From: Liolophura sinensis
Taxonomy: Eukaryota; Mollusca; Polyplacophora; Chitonida; Chitonidae
Reading direction: 5' to 3'
DNA: 64,000 nt
NCBI RefSeq assembly: GCF_032854445.1
Contig: NC_088295.1
Span: forward strand, 80,628,028 to 80,692,027
The notes under the pieces: model-generated
What the model saw: the letters and a program-made list of their open reading frames with translations, nothing else
Database searches by the model: none
What the model was told of the DNA's origin: nothing
Shown: one piece after another, positions 43,623 through 52,872 of the stretch
How the letters are laid out: each line of letters begins with the position of its first letter
How positions within the stretch are numbered: the stretch's first letter is position 1
Made by a program: the position numbers and the translations under genes

Positions 43623-46600
43623 CAACAGTGTACTATGTGTTTTCAGCTATTGCCAACCCTCGACAACAATTCTTCGGTTTAATTTTATTTTCCATACAGT
43701 ATATCCCGACTTGCATAAATTATCTCAAGAAAATGGGAAATAAACTATGGCAGTAATTAATCGTACTTGATCAAAGCCGTCTTCACCTAGCCACACCAGG
43801 GGGCGCTTCTCAGATTCGCTTGGTAAAGCCTGGAGTTCATGGCGATATCCAAATCCTGAAAAAAGCAAACACTTTGTGAGTATCGTTACGAAGAGCTGTG
43901 TCTATATTCTTAGCTTTTTCATTTTTAGTTTTATCTACATTTGCGACATCTGTGTGTGTCAATGATTAACCAAGTCTTTAGATCCCCTATCAAGTCTTAT
44001 TCGTTACTTCATTTCAAAGAGTTGACCAAACAGACATGCTAGTTAGAATCGGGCATATCTTTTCATGTTAATGGTGATTCAAGACCAATTTGTCGATAGT
44101 TGATTGATTTCTTTTAGCATGGCATATACCTGTACACATTTATTGGTAACGCCCAATTCAAAGACCATTCAAAGCTTGTCACACAGCAGTGTTATAGACG
44201 CAAAGGATTTTAGATAGTTCCGCGGGTTAGACATGCACCTTTGGTTTTACTGACGATCGTGACGTCATAAGGACATGCAGGCATCTCATTGTTGATTGGT
44301 AGGCTTCGAGCTTTGACACCTCGTTTTGGATCCTCTGGAGAATCAAATTTTGGGATGAGAGCATTCCTGGGAATATGAGAGCTGTAGGGGTGTTCAGCTG
44401 GAAAGGGCTTGTTGATGAGCAAAGGTCTGCAGGGTAAAAAGATAAGTGACTCAACAAATGCTGGAAAATAAGTCACTTATTTACAGTCATTCCATAGCGA
44501 AAACTCAATATAATAAATCATACAATGAAATAAAAGTTTTGATGTTAATGAAATAGTGGTAACAAACAGTGGAAATGTTGATTTTCTCTAAACTTCTTCT
44601 TTACGGTGATTTGAACAAATACACTTTTGTACTGGATAAAAAAGTTTAGATATGTTTAGATAAATTTACACGTTTTTGTTTGAATTAACAAAATCATTTT
44701 TACAGAGCTTGCAGTTCTATTATGTATATTACGGTAAATCGCCTTTCACAAGACACTGGACTTACCCCATTGTACACTCCTTAGGATCAGGTAATCTGCA
44801 ATGGTTAAAGCATACAATCATGCACAGTGGCAGAAAAAAGTAGATAATTAACATTTCGTGCGACCATAATAAAGACGGTCTGATGAATGTCATGCTAGAG
44901 TATGCTATTGTTCAAAACCTGCACACAGGTCAAAAATGGGTTTACAAGCAGTTAGTGTAAAACACATGGTGCGTACGTTTCTGTAGTCAGGGGAAGTAAC
45001 CTATTATATACATTTCCTTTTAGTTCAATCTGAAAGTGATCCCCCGCTTCCGCCAATTGAATTCCGGCGTTCCCAATTTACAAACAAAAAAACGACACGG
45101 AGCTTAAACAGGCTGTTGTGCTTATCTTATACTTACAGCTGGTCGGTCATTCGCACATTGCTTAGTTTGAGAGGGGTTAACGTGTACTTGTGCTCACTGG
45201 CTTCTCCACTGAAATTAAGGAATTAAAAGAGAACGTGAATGGAGATAAATGAATGCTTAATATGTTCTTATTTAGCCATGCTCAATGATCCACGGCAGTG
45301 AAAAGATATGTCTAATTATATCAACTTTTATAGCTATTACATAAAGTGGTCTCTCTTGTGTTGTGGTTTAGAAAATAAGTAACTTTCAGTTGGCTTTCAT
45401 TAGCGACTGGAACTTACACGTAAAGCGATTTGAAGGAACGTGTGTGGCTAGCGGCCAACCAATTTGCTCGCCACTTGTCCGGAACTACCAGGTGGACGAG
45501 ACCTTATTAATGTGTCATGGGGGTGTATGTAACGTCATTCTGTATTATAATGCAGGACTGTTCTTTGTCCTTGTCATCATACTGAATACAGGTCATTGTT
45601 AGCGTACATGGTGTGGAGTACGTAAACTGCTGTAGACACAGTGTGCGTAAACACAGCGTAGACGCGATTAAGTCGTTAAGTTGATATCAACATGAGTACA
45701 AAGATTCGTCTATCGTCCAGTATTTATGGATTTTTTTAGTCGTTATGACACAAACCAAATTTGTTTTATATCTGTGTAGGTGTATGCAGAATCAAACAAA
45801 AATGCATTAGTCTAAAATGTATGTAAAGTTAGGTATTTTACTCCTATACATACGGCTGGAGGTGCATGTGAACAGCCGTAGCTTTGCAAGGGTTGTTTTC
45901 GTAAATTTTGTCGCCACTTTAATATTAACAGTCGAAGCCAATATACTTTTTCAAATAAATCGCGTAAATATTCTAAAAACTGAATGTGTAATTTGTATGA
46001 TTACATGTAAGTTAATCTTCTTACAGCGGGAAAAATATCAGTAACCATACAATTTATTTACTTATCTGACTTGTGTTAAACGCCATGCTTAAAAGTGTTT
46101 CATTATGACGGCAGTGAGGTTTATGTGTATAGTTAAACTGGTCCAGAGTGAACCATCGATCTTTTCCAGGCAGGTGACCATTTGACAATTTGTCAAGTCC
46201 GTTTTGTTTGGTAATCGTAACGAAGAAGCCATTTGTTCCGATGCCTCGATGAGACAATCTGTCTATGTTGAGGTTTGACAACGATGAAGCCAAATCATTT
46301 TAGCAAACAAAAACACGAATTTGAGAATTTTTATTCAGTTTATCATAACACTGTCAGTTTTGATCAATGTGTCCAAGAACATGTTCATTTAATAGGCAGA
46401 TTTGCTCGCGAGAATTCGCATTTGGTCGGATGTGTTAAAGAGAAAGCCCCTTTGTTTAGAATCTTAAGCAAACATTCTTTTTGTAACAGATTTACCAACC
46501 GGGAAACCCCATTTCGTATGATTTGTGACACTGTTGACACGTTTATTTGATAACAAATTCCGAACTGGGACAAATGTTTTTGTTGCCATAAATAATATCT

Positions 46601-47123
46601 GTTGCTTGATACATCCAAGTGATAGCTAAGTAAGTTGCTTTATGGACATGTATTATTTTTTAAATCAATTGAAAGGGGGCTAACCGCTGCCTATTGCCTT
46701 GGAAATAACCAATACGCCTTACACTGTACTTTGGGCGAACGACTAGGGTCTTCAGTTAACCTACAATATACACTGCATGCGTTTGATAAAATATATGGCT
46801 CTTACATTATCTTTCAAGCTTTCTGGATAGGGATGTCGGAAAACATGTCAGTGCAAACATTAATGCAAACATTCCAGGTGAAAACTTGGTGCAAAATAGA
46901 ACTAGGTAACTAGGGGAGAAACTATAATATGCATCATCTGGTGTACACACCTGAGTTACAGGTAACCGTTCAACAACGGCCAAACATACCTGTACTGCCA
47001 GGATGGGTGTTTGGCAATCCAAACTTTCTCTTTGGCATCAGCCCGGAAGTCGCCGGTTCCCCACTCCTTGGGTTCAGCTTTGTGCACATTCCCAGTGGGT
47101 GGGAATAGTTCCATTGAAGTCAT
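40600..47123 (-). CDS. SPMIP4 (C7orf31) orthologue, sperm axoneme microtubule inner protein (8 exons, about 769 aa)
   Basis: The vertebrate family member is a filamentous protein inside the doublet microtubules of the sperm tail; a structural role in motile cilia or sperm is expected here. Coding exons in transcript order: 47123-46990, 45208-45137, 44795-44766, 44426-44239, 43855-43767, 43516-43256, 42691-42570, 42013-40600. Every junction has GT-AG signals and matching phase (2,2,2,1,0,0,2). Motifs shared with the vertebrate protein, as I recall it: EHPYSSHIPR then SPEDPKRGVKAR; SKTKG plus YRHEL; RNVERSQW then HTGLGD and LDNYKEKM; APRPMEGRIARQL; C-terminal TTLLKLQESFSKS then RKHTF-like GKKHTF. 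The human protein is about 590 aa; the extra length is in the last exon. An acceptor abuts the first exon, so the true start may lie further upstream. Confidence 0.88.
42014..42569 (-). other. SPMIP4 intron 7, containing a SINE
   Basis: Bounded by donor GTTAGC and acceptor CCCTCCCTAG on the minus strand. About 170 bp of it is the plus-oriented SINE fragment at 42130-42302; the rest is AT-rich. Confidence 0.75.
42130..42302 (+). mobile_element. SINE, head-less copy in SPMIP4 intron 7
   Basis: It covers GGCTTCCTCTCCGGCCATACG, CCTGCGGATGGTCGTGGG and GTCGTATAAGTGAAATATTC to an AAATAAATA tail. The tRNA-like head is missing. It is antisense to SPMIP4 transcription. Confidence 0.88.
42570..42691 (-). 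CDS. SPMIP4 exon 7 (residues 259-298)
   Basis: 122 bp between acceptor TGTTGACAG and donor GTTAGC; phase 0 in, phase 2 out. It encodes APRPMEGRIARQL, close to the PPRPLEGRIARL motif of vertebrate SPMIP4. That match and the phase agreement fix this exon. Confidence 0.88.
43256..43516 (-). CDS. SPMIP4 exon 6 (residues 172-258)
   Basis: 261 bp (87 codons), phase 0 at both ends, acceptor TGTCTCCGTCAG and donor GTGAGG. It holds the best conserved family motif, RNVERSQWQTSY, followed by HTGLGDANPMSLDNY and KEKM. The preceding YYPYPPKLVAPN also matches the vertebrate order. Confidence 0.9.
43580..43622 (+). repeat. (AATC)n microsatellite in SPMIP4 intron 5
   Basis: About ten uninterrupted AATC units between exons 5 and 6 of SPMIP4, roughly 65 bp upstream of the exon 6 acceptor. 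Confidence 0.97.
43767..43855 (-). CDS. SPMIP4 exon 5 (residues 143-171)
   Basis: 89 bp; the acceptor GCTTTTTTCAG is strong, the donor GTACGA is weak. The phase 1 entry makes SKTKG-FGYRHEL across the junction, matching the vertebrate KTRG...YRYEL motif. The weak donor is the least certain junction of the gene. Confidence 0.8.
44239..44426 (-). CDS. SPMIP4 exon 4 (residues 80-141)
   Basis: 188 bp after acceptor TTTTTACCCTGCAG, donor GTGCAT. It encodes FPAEHPYSSHIPR and FDSPEDPKRGVKAR, matching the vertebrate segment around IEHPYHTHICR and TSPEDLYTGIKAR. Confidence 0.9.
44766..44795 (-). CDS. SPMIP4 exon 3, a 30-nt microexon (residues 69-79)
   Basis: Only 30 bases between acceptor ACCATTGCAG and donor GTAAG. 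It is supported by phase (2 in, 2 out) and by the order LPDPKECTMG, which lines up with the LIPKPPNSTVG stretch of the vertebrate protein directly before the EHPY block. It is symmetric, so skipping would keep frame. Confidence 0.72.
45137..45208 (-). CDS. SPMIP4 exon 2 (residues 45-68)
   Basis: 72 bp between acceptor CCTTAATTTCAG and donor GTAAGTA. It encodes GEASEHKYTLTPLKLSNVRM; the WQYSGE junction with exon 1 matches the HYGFGGE context of the vertebrate protein. Confidence 0.82.
45209..46989 (-). other. SPMIP4 intron 1 (1.8 kb)
   Basis: Bounded by donor GTATGT and acceptor TTTCAG on the minus strand. Open frames at 46054-46618 on both strands show no recognisable protein. No repeat family identified. 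Confidence 0.7.
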
Positions 47124-47150
47124 ATTAAAGATTGAGTTTTCGTCCGAAAC
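46990..47150 (-). CDS. SPMIP4 first recognised exon (residues 1-44)
   Basis: 161 bp after acceptor CTCCTTAG, donor GTATGTT. The ATG at 47123-47121 has A at -3 and starts MTSMELFPPTGNVH. The frame is open back to the acceptor (VSDENSIFN), so either a 5' UTR exon or a further coding exon lies upstream (above 47150). EPKEWGTGDF and HPSWQYS fit the vertebrate N-terminal region. Confidence 0.8.
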
Positions 47151-47896
47151 CTAAGGAGACATATAGGGGTTATAATATCACAGCTATTATCCAGCGACTT
47201 GTGTATGTTCGGCCGTTACCGAGTGTCTAGGTTTGTTCTGTAGACGTGTTACCTACTTCTGTACGAGTTAGTAACACCGCGGTTGCCAAGGCACGTACGC
47301 GTCAGAAAAGGGGAGGTAATTTGTGTGCTGAATTATGAATAAGCTTTAGTAGAGCGTGAAACTACAGTATAACCATGCTTAAGGCGATTACTTGTTCATG
47401 TTGTTTTGGTATAAATGACGAAAAGAAACAGTGGCTAAGAAATGCACGGAAACACTTATATTTTATTTGGCCACACAATCTGTAAACCTAGCGGGTGCAG
47501 TGTGGATATAGAAAGGCTCTGTGATAAGAGGGCTGAGTACTGGTGAAATATAATATAAAGGAGAGAAAAGACGCAGACAAAGCAAGCCCACATACCGGTG
47601 TTAGCAATATATGTGTTCAACACAAATGTGGATGTGTGTGATTCATGAGCCTTTGTTACATCTAATGCAGTAAATGTACAAATGCACATTCAATTTGCAT
47701 TGAAGACAGTTTGGTAGAAACAGTTTTTCTTATCATGTGTTGAACTGAAACTTTCTGAATACTTACATGTTTGTGGTACATGTTTTGACTAGAAACCCAC
47801 AATCTCACAAATGACTGGTACATTTAATTCGCCCCAAACATCCACAAAATGTGCACTGTTTTCATGACGAACATCTGGCTAAAATATCCATTCAGC
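47151..47896. other. Upstream flank or 5' intron of SPMIP4
   Basis: No further SPMIP4 coding exon was recognised. AT-rich with short open frames only. If the minisatellite that follows is in the same transcript, it is intronic. Confidence 0.45.
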
Positions 47897-48978
47897 GTGC
47901 TTGGGATATGCCTCATTTGCGACAGGACTAGGTATACATACAAAGACGGGATTGGGAAGCATCTCATTTGCGGCAGGTTCAAGTAGGCATACAAAGACGA
48001 GATCAGGATGTATCTCACATTGGGCAGGTTCAGGTATGCAAACAAAGACGGGCTTGGATATGTCTCACATTTCACAGGTTGAGGTATACATACAAAGCCG
48101 GTCTCGGGGTGTGTCTCATACGCATCCGGGCAGGTAGCGGTGTACAGATAAAGCCGGCCTCGAGATATGTCTCACGTGACAGGTTTTAGGTATTCATACA
48201 AAGCCGAGCTCTGAATGTGTCTCACATGGGCAAGTTGAGGTATGTATATAAAACTGGGCTCGGGATGCGTCTCACGTGCGATAGGTTGAGGTATACATAC
48301 AAAGTTTGGCTCGGGATGTGTGTCAGGAGCCACTGGTTGAGATATGCATACAAAACCGGGCTCGGGATGCGTGTCACATGCCACAGGTGGAGATATACAT
48401 ACAAAGCCGAGCTCTGGAAATGTCTCAAATGCCACAGGTTTAGGTATGCGTACAAAACCGGGCTCGGGATGCGTCTCACGTGCGACAGGTTGAGGTTTAC
48501 ATACAAAGTTTGGCTCGGGATGCGTGTCAGGAGCCACTGGTTGAGATATGCATACAAAGCCGGGCTCGGGATGCGTGTCACATGCCACAGGTGGAGATAT
48601 ACATACAAAGCCGAGCTCTGGAAATGTCTCAAATGCCACAGGTTTAGGTATGCATACAAAGCCGTTAGGGATGCGTGTCACATACCACAGGTTGAGGTTT
48701 ACATACAAAGTTAGGCTCGGGATGCGTGTCAGGAGCCACTGGTTGAAATATGCATACAAAGCCGGGCTCGGGATGCGTGTCACATGCCACAGGTGGAGGT
48801 ATACATACAAAGCCGAGCTCTGGAAGTGTCTCAAATTCCACAGGTTTAGGTATGCGTACAAAGCCGGGCTCGGGATGCGTGTCACATGCGACAAGCTCAG
48901 GTATGCATACAAAGCCGTTAGGGATGCGTGTCACATACCACAGGTTGAGGTATACATACAAAGCCCGGCTCGGGATTG
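47897..48978. repeat. 51-bp minisatellite (about 21 units) with a 204-bp higher-order period
   Basis: Basic unit of 51 bp with the core CATACAAAGCCGGGCTCGGG and GTGTCACATGCCACAGG. In the central part four unit types recur every 204 bp (for example TATGCATACA at 48343 and 48547). Near 48660 and 48915 units lose 2 bp (CCGTTAGGG for CCGGGCTCGGG), shifting frame. Because 51 is divisible by three and the unit is stop-free, several frames on both strands stay open for up to 246 codons with a 17-residue period; I do not regard these as genes. Confidence 0.93.
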
Positions 48979-49509
48979 GGATGAGAAAGAACTACTTATG
49001 TAAACAGTAACAAATTCTAGGAATATGAGAAGACACCGCGTGGATCTTCCTGCGGTGCATAGATACTTTCTATACTAGGATGAAAGTACCCTGATAATAT
49101 TGGGTTGCACCTTTTGATTAGCTTCATATTTCCACTCAATAGTACATCAATCCATAGCCACAGAACAGCATAGTGATATCGAATGCTCTGAGAATCTAAT
49201 GACACTTCAATAATTAATACAAGATTAAAATAATAACTATTAAAAGTTAATATGATACACACACTGTCAAAAAGGTATTTCCGTCCTGTTGTACACATGT
49301 TATAAACCTACTTTGATAGGAAGCACTTGATTACCAGTTTGAATGTTCACGCTATCCGAAGGACCACGCAACTTCCAAAAACAGTGTTACTAGGCAAAGT
49401 TATACAAGTAGTACCTTGCATTATCTGCCTGAAATACAATGAAATAAGCTCAGGCAATAACAACCAAAATTACATTATGATATTGAGCATAAACAAGAAC
49501 AAAGCAAAA
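48979..49509. other. Spacer between minisatellite and promoter-like region
   Basis: AT-rich, with no gene recognised. An upstream untranslated SPMIP4 exon on the minus strand could lie here, but no junction is convincing. Confidence 0.4.
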
Positions 49510-49580
49510 TGTCAAAAGATGGCTAAAATACTTTACAAGTCTAGTCACATGACTAGCAGGGTTGCCGATGGAAAACATGG
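49510..49580 (+). promoter_or_regulatory. Promoter-like element with YY1-type and M-box-type motifs
   Basis: AAGATGGC at about 49517-49524, GTCACATGAC (M-box/CLEAR-like) at 49544-49553, and ACATGGCCGCC overlapping the start codon at 49576. YY1 sites overlapping the first ATG are a known arrangement in housekeeping genes. It may also serve SPMIP4 on the other strand. Confidence 0.35.
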
Positions 49581-49678
49581 CCGCCGCAACATTTACAAAA
49601 GGTGTTATATGGATGACTGGTACACAGGGGCAAATTCAGAAGTTAATACATGTGTCACCGACTTATTTTTTGTTCCAG
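49577..49678 (+). CDS. Candidate first coding exon of an unidentified gene
   Basis: ATGGCCGCCGCAAC opens 34 codons (MAAATFTKGVIWMTG at the start) and ends at CAG followed by an excellent donor, GTAAGTTC (GT at 49679). The Ala/Lys-rich, acid-free N-terminus could be a mitochondrial leader. No downstream exon was found in phase, and I do not recognise the protein. The splice donor and promoter context are the main support. Confidence 0.35.
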
Positions 49679-49975
49679 GTAAGTTCAGTAAGGTATACAG
49701 TAAATTCCTTGCCGATATAGGATGCTATACCCTTCAGAAAAAGTTAAGGAAAAGTACATCATAATAAACACATGTTCAGTACTGGTGATGTCTACATTGG
49801 CAGTGAAATAGTTGAACATGCATGCATTTAGGTACATTTGTGGTTTACAATAGCAATATAAAAATACATTTCACCTTCCCATCCCAAACTAGAATTATAC
49901 TTTACAGTAATAACCCAGCTAAATTGCACTCTAGATCAAAAACGTCAAATTTTTTGTTCAAACGAGGCACCCTTC

Positions 49976-50300
49976 ACACATCCATACGGGCATCCTAGAC
50001 ACATCCATACGGGCATCCTAGACACATCCATACGGGCATCCTAGACACATCCATACGGGCACGCTACACACATCCATAAGGGCATCCTACACACATCCAT
50101 ACGGGCACGCTACACACATCCATACGGGCACCCTACACACATCCATACGGGCATCCTACACACATCCATACGGGCACCCTACACACATTCATACGGGCAC
50201 CCTACACACATCCATACGGGCACGCTACACACATCCATACGGGCACCCTACCCACATCCATACGGGTACCCCACACACATCCATAGGGGCATCCTACACA
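49976..50300. repeat. 23-bp minisatellite, about 14 copies
   Basis: Unit CACATCCATACGGGCATCCTA plus two bases, with variant units reading CACGCTACA or CACCCTACA. The array is nearly perfect over 325 bp, then decays into CATCCA/CATTCA-rich sequence to about 50560. It would lie in the first intron of the gene starting at 49577, if that gene is real. Confidence 0.95.
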
Positions 50301-51600
50301 CTTTTATTTTGGCATGCATCCATTCATTTATCCTTCCTACAGACATTCATCAAGGTTTATCCTTCAAGCATCCACATCCATCATAGATTCATAGAAACGT
50401 ACGTCCATCAAATAACATACATCGTACACACTCCCATTCTACAGACGTTCATTCGTTCATCCTACACACACACATTCATAAATTATATCCACAATACACA
50501 TAATTTTTCCCCCATGGTAAGACATACTTCCATCCTACCGACACCCATAAGTTAATCTTGCAAATATTCATCCGTTGATAGCACTATAGGCCGAAGTATC
50601 GACTACGACTTCAGATGTTCTAATTTCGCTACACTGGGTGTGTGGAGAACCGGCGTCTCCGGGTGGCGGGTGTTTATCAGACCCGGACGGAAACCAGTGA
50701 CATATAGTTACATCTGACCGACCAGTTAGCTCTGGTCCTTGGAGAGAAGTAGAAGAGCTGAAGAGTACCCTGGGGTTGGAGGCTATTGAGGAACTGATTG
50801 ACGTGGAGGACCGCTGCTGGCACCTGATGAGGGCTCTTGTGCGTCCTTGGTTAGGTCACGGGTCAAGCAAGGACGTAGCTGGAAGAGATTCCGGTTTTCC
50901 GGCCACACAATGCGGAGCTCTACTGTGGCTGAAAATAACCTTCCAAGATCCATCTTCTGTTTACCAGACTGCCTCAGCGTCGGGAATTTTGCAGCCGACT
51001 TGAGGTGCTGAGCCTGGGAAGACCGAAAACAAGAAATAAAATACAGATTTATTTTCGGATCGCATGCTATGTGGGAATCCATAACACACATCCAGTGCAG
51101 TGTTGATTATTTAAATAACAACTAGCGATGAAACGATTTCTAGAAATACGGGTCCGTTTTATTCTTCTATGCTTTCACACTTTGGTGAGCCCCCCTTGTG
51201 TATAACATAACGCCCACGTAACCACATCAGCTATACTCAGAACATCTACACATAACTACACCTTGGTGGGAAGTTTTCCAGGAACCAACTTATGGGATAA
51301 ACTTAAGGGGAGAGTTACTGGCGAGAAAATATAAAATGCACATCACAATAAAGGATTGTTATTTCTTGATTGAATTTTGTCCAAAGAAATAAAATAGTGG
51401 GTGTTACAAGGACAAAACTGAAATTTTGATATACAAAAATACTTTATCAGTTAAGATCCTGTTCCCGGGCATCCCAGGTTTATCCTTGATATATACCTAA
51501 TTCTTCGACCATCAGACAGTTCAGAGTTGCCATTCCAATGACAGTCCAGTGCGCCACGCCAAGCCTTCATCGATCAGTTTTATTATACCCCTGTTTTCCT
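50301..51600. other. Unresolved region with overlapping open frames
   Basis: A plus-strand frame at 50701-51003 (101 codons) and a minus-strand frame at 51091-50783 overlap. The minus frame follows an acceptor-like GGTCTTCCCAG at about 51026-51016. Neither matches a protein I know. It may be an old mobile-element remnant or a real exon. The flanks are AT-rich. Confidence 0.3.
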
Positions 51601-51644
51601 CACATTTCACACGTCTGGTTGCAGAGTACGTACAGAGTACGAAG

Positions 51645-51806
51645 ATGGCCAGCACGTCTATTGCCATTAAAGCCCGTGTGCTGTGGAGTGATCGATGGAA
51701 GAAGGGCCTGCTGGGTATATTAGGTACAACTTCACAGCCTCATCACCACTTTACTCATCAACAAAGAATCCGAGGTACCACCAATCTGAGCACCAATCTC
51801 GGCAAG
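51645..51806 (+). CDS. Candidate first coding exon, possible mitochondrial leader
   Basis: GAAGATGGCCAGC opens 54 codons ending at AAG followed by GTAGGA. The peptide starts MASTSIAIKARVLWSDRWKK, with many basic and hydroxyl residues and one acid in the first 40, as in mitochondrial presequences. AAGATGGC over the ATG is again a YY1-type context. No in-phase downstream exon was found. It could be an alternative start of the gene at 49577 or chance. Confidence 0.25.
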
Positions 51807-52748
51807 GTAGGAATCAAATGAAAAGATAAGGAAGACGAACATATTTATCGTTGTTTCCAGACTTCAAAATTCATATAACGAATCTCATTAAAGGTAAACT
51901 ATAAGTACCTGTATTACATAAGTCACAATCGGATAGGAAGTGGATAAAGAGAAAGTGTTTATACGTAATATCGCTGCATGACTAATCAAGCTGGCGCTCC
52001 AGTACATACACCATAGAAAAGACAGCATTAGACCGAAAGTATCTGTATGCAGCGATTCATGTAGTATCCCACATAAAATTTTAAAAGCGTGCATTTTTAT
52101 TTTTGTGATATCGCAGTTCAGAGTGAGCTAAATCTCAAACATTGAGAAATCGAAGTCATAGCCATGTTTTCAGTTTTAACCAATCAGGTGCATGTGTTAT
52201 TTCTATCCGTAGGTTTCTCCGGGCTCTGCTCGGATTATTCTCTAATAATGCGTAAAGACCTGATTTGACTAATATGTGCGTAGTATATAAGTGACGCGAC
52301 ATCATGTTGCGGGTCTCTCCAACATTCACGCGGATCCCATGGCCTCAAGAATTCCGGATAAAACATTGGATTTTCATGAAGGTCAAAGAAAGGCCTTAGT
52401 CATTCAGGTCTGTTTCCACATCTCTTCTGAAATAACTAAGGTTATGTTGTTGTCTTTTCCTTTCAAGTAGTCCCTCACTGTTCTGTTTGCATGCAATGAA
52501 CTGTAAACTATAACCTTGTACCTCGTCAGTCCACCATTGAAGACTGTCTCACCTGAAATTAACCTCACTCATCAATTCTGATTTATTTATTTATTTATTC
52601 TAAAAGTAAGATCTCGGTTTATTCAAGCAAATACTTTTACGAAATCGGCGCTTACAGCTAGTTTCGTGAGATGTCGCACTAGTTCTGAAGTTGTATTTTT
52701 CATTTTGATTTATAGGTATGTTCCTAGTTTCGCATGTCTTCTCCATTT
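51807..52748. other. Intergenic DNA with a small SINE remnant
   Basis: A short SINE remnant (GGTTTCTCCGGGCTCTGCTC) lies near 52211-52255. A 43-codon frame from 52339 (MASRIPDKTLDF) has only a weak GTCTGT donor. Nothing else stands out. Confidence 0.4.
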
Positions 52749-52872
52749 GCTCCGGATGAGTTTTCCACTGGCTCTGCGCGGTTTCCTCCCACCATGATGC
52801 TGGCCGCTGTCGTATAAGTGAAATATTCTCGAGACGGCGTAAAACCCCAATCAAATAAATAGATAAATAAAT
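52749..52872 (+). mobile_element. SINE 3' fragment
   Basis: TCCGGATGAG, GGCTCTGCGCGGTTTCCTCC and GTCGTATAAGTGAAATATTC, ending in AAACCCCAATCAAATAAATA and an A-rich tail. Head-less, like most copies in the window. Confidence 0.88.

Noticed and set aside
48172-49010. Open frames of up to 246 codons with a 17-residue repeat
   Set aside because: They follow from a stop-free 51-bp minisatellite unit; several frames on both strands are equally open and 2-bp deletions shift the frame.
47897-50300. CRISPR-like array of regular repeats
   Set aside because: These are head-to-tail minisatellites without unique spacers, in a eukaryotic genome.
50701-51091. Overlapping plus and minus open frames of about 100 codons
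   Set aside because: Neither matches a known protein, and the two cannot be told apart; kept only as an unresolved region.
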